This document shows, piece by piece, positions 17,944 to 19,827 of a DNA stretch of 19,827 nt; the stretch's first letter is position 1, and each line of letters starts with the position of its first letter. Below the pieces are notes generated by a model, which ran no database searches, was not told where the DNA came from, and worked only from the letters and a program-made list of their open reading frames with translations. This DNA comes from Dissophora ornata. Taxonomy: Eukaryota; Mortierellomycota; Mortierellomycetes; Mortierellales; Mortierellaceae. The position numbers and the translations under genes were made by a program. Location: positions 1 to 19,827 of the forward strand of contig MU617188.1 of NCBI GenBank assembly GCA_025201705.1. Direction: 5' to 3'.

Positions 17944-18876
17944 ATGGAAGCCAACGTACCACCAGAGCGCCCAAAGAATCTTTGCCAGGTCGCCGATTAC
18001 CTCCTCAGTCCACAGTCAGGACTCAAGAAGAGAGATGGCGTCTTTAACGAATCACGAGTAACCTACTTTCGAGGTACAAAACAGACACACGCTCTTTTTA
18101 CCATCGTATCCTCTGCCACTCTGCAGATGCACTTCAGCACGGACAACTAATCCCCCATGGCGCACTCCTCCTCCTCCTCCTCCTCCTTTTATCTCCATCA
18201 AACAGGAAAGGGAGCCGTCAATTCGTTGCTCAAGCCAGAGTTTCGTCAAACTGCAGTCGGCAAGGAGCTGGGAGAGCTGACAAGGGAATCAGCAGCAGAA
18301 CTTCTCGGGTCCATGATCCCCCATCAGTTTTTCCTCAAGGTCGAGCGCCCCTCAGACCCCGAAATGCCCAAGAATATGCTGCAGTTGGTTCAGTACCAGT
18401 CCTTTACTGAGGACAGTGTCTTTGTCTGGCGGTATGAGGGATCTCAACTCAGGACGCATTTGATGGCAGGAGCTCTGTTGGTGATTGTCCTTGCAGGTGT
18501 CATGTTCCCACTCTGGCCTATGGCTCTTCGCCTGGGTGTCTGGTACCTGTCTGTCGGAGTGTTGGCTCTGTTGGGTCTATTCTTTGCCATGGCCATTGTG
18601 CGATTGATTCTGTTTATGATCACCTATGTGGTGCTCAAGCCTGGTATCTGGATTTTCCCCAACTTGTTTGAGGACGTTGGATTTGTGGATTCATTTATTC
18701 CTCTGTGGGGTTGGCATGAACCTGAGGAGCCCAAGGAGGTCAAGAAGGCAGGAAAGAAGCACATTGCTGGCGAGGAGACACAGCACGAGGTCCACACTGA
18801 GGTCGTCAGCGATGAGGTTGCAGAAAAGGTTACGAAGCGTAGACCCATGGTTGAGGATGCAGTGGATGAGGATTAG
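17944..18876 (+). CDS. SEC62: Sec62, ER protein-translocation subunit
   Basis: Sec62 works with Sec61 and Sec63 in post-translational import of proteins into the endoplasmic reticulum. Exons are 17944-18073 and 18206-18876, joined in phase 1 over a 132-base intron, giving 266 residues. The N-terminal cytosolic part (PKNLCQVADYLL, then KKRDGVFNESRVTYFRGK across the splice) is the conserved Sec62 domain. Two hydrophobic segments at about 128-149 and 155-187 are the membrane hairpin. The tail is charged, with mixed Lys and Glu, and ends VEDAVDED. The short frame beginning with a serine run at 18157 is intron read-through, not an alternative start. Length and layout match fungal Sec62. Confidence 0.94.
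18165..18187 (+). repeat. (CTC)n microsatellite in the SEC62 intron
   Basis: About eight CTC units lie 18 bases before the CAG acceptor at 18205 and form its pyrimidine tract. Confidence 0.85.
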
Positions 18877-19827
18877 AGTACCTTTTTTTCCTTTATTGTG
18901 TTTTTTTTTTTCTTTATCTAGGTTCTGATGAGTGCGATGGAGGGGGCGGAACCTGGATGGACTCTTTCGTATCTTTTCTCTTTCTATCTCTCTCTCTCTC
19001 TCTCTCTCTCCCTCTCCCTCTCTATTTCTTTTTTTCTTTTGAAAACATACATTACGCATATGACGCTCCAACAAATAAAATAGTTGGTATGACTCCCATG
19101 GACTGGAATGACTCGTCAAGCACCTCCCCCATCCCCTATCCTATCTCTCTCTCTCTCGGCACACTAACGATCTAGTCAACAACGGCAGAAGTGAGTAATA
19201 ACCAAGGCCGTGCTCAATGGAATGATATGGCGTAAATTTGAGCCGGTGTGTTTTTTTGTAGCCCCCATTCCTTGAAGCACGCGTTATGAGAAGGATAAAT
19301 GTCTCACGCCGAGCACCGACCACTGTGCATCAAGCATCGAGCACAACCTGCCAAGGAACGGGCAATGTATGGACAGGCATGCACATCATGCGCTTCGGTT
19401 CGGGGGGTGAGCAGAGGAGGAGGGAGGGAGGGAAAGAGGGAGGGAGGGACAAAAACGCGCGCTGCTCCTTTCAATCCATCAAAAGCACGCGTCGAGAAAA
19501 ATCCCAAATGCGCATAGATTGTCGAGAGCGCGAGAACGAAATGGAGGGGAAGGGGGGGGAGCAAAACAAAGAAGCAGGCGATATTGAAATGAGGAAAGGC
19601 ACTAGTCGCAAAATAGCCAACTGATCAAGAACGAGGCAGGGATGGCTGTGTTCACAAGTTCATATCTTTTTCGTTCATGCAGCATTGCAGCATGAAAGAA
19701 TGAATATACTATCGTCGGCCTTTTATTCAACATTGGCGAGACATGTGTTGGACTTCAAGTAAAATAGCATCGTGAGATATATGGCTGAACTGACGAGCCT
19801 CGCATTATATCTTTTTTTTTTTTTTTT
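18877..19827. other. non-coding region downstream of SEC62
   Basis: No supportable gene is seen in these 951 bases. They hold T-rich sequence after the SEC62 stop, a (TC)12 run at 18987-19010, a shorter (TC)n at 19144-19157, a possible AATAAA at 19074-19079 (198 bases after the stop), a GGGA-repeat block at 19416-19449 and a terminal T16 run at 19812-19827. The open frames are low-complexity readings of these repeats. Confidence 0.65.
19416..19449 (+). repeat. GGGA repeat with G-quadruplex potential
   Basis: Six GGG runs at 19422, 19426, 19430, 19438, 19442 and 19446 are separated by loops of one to five bases, which satisfies the usual G-quadruplex pattern. Confidence 0.7.

Noticed and set aside
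18157..18205. Alternative Sec62 start with a polyserine N-terminus
   Set aside because: This is read-through of the (CTC)n intron; the spliced model restores the conserved Sec62 N-terminal domain.
18987..19010. Regular repeats that might suggest a CRISPR array or satellite
   Set aside because: They are simple dinucleotide runs without unique spacers, in a eukaryotic genome.
19286..19624. Open frames near the right edge
   Set aside because: They translate GGGA repeats and have no recognisable content.

Overview
The window looks like nuclear DNA of a filamentous, probably early-diverging fungus. Genes are close together and carry one to about eleven short spliceosomal introns with GTAAGT/GTATGT-type donors and TAG/CAG acceptors. 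Poly-T and CT tracts and fungal-type CT-rich leaders are frequent, and the proteins match fungal families. A Mortierella-like source is my guess from intron style and protein flavour; it is not proven by the sequence.

Layout. (1) 69-4687, minus: a Cdc25-type Ras guanine-nucleotide exchange factor (SH3, WW, helical middle, RasGEF_N, RasGEF). Its last exon lies off the left edge. (2) 4688-6445: a long divergent intergenic region with CCAAT boxes, a palindrome and a polypurine tract. (3) 6446-7840, plus: adenosine kinase in three exons, followed by a poly(A) signal and a strong imperfect hairpin. (4) 8201-11821, plus: a roughly 12-exon gene for an unnamed WD40 protein with three SUMO-interacting-like motifs, a Myb/SANT-like stretch and a textbook WDxR (DWD) box; it carries an apparent one-base frameshift. 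(5) 11955-14759, minus and convergent with gene 4: the mitochondrial ABC half-transporter Atm1. (6) 15251-17517, plus and divergent from ATM1: a mitochondrial pentatricopeptide-repeat protein with a low-complexity tail. (7) 17944-18876, plus: the ER translocon subunit Sec62, behind a striking triple CCAAT-box array. (8) 18877-19827: non-coding, simple-repeat rich.

These are mostly unrelated housekeeping genes rather than one pathway. ATM1 and the PPR gene share a 491-base divergent promoter and both products go to mitochondria, so co-regulation is conceivable. No mobile element, CRISPR array, rRNA or tRNA was found. The least ordinary object is the WD40 gene: its motifs suggest a CUL4-DDB1 substrate receptor that could recognise SUMO and chromatin. 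That role is inferred from motifs only.
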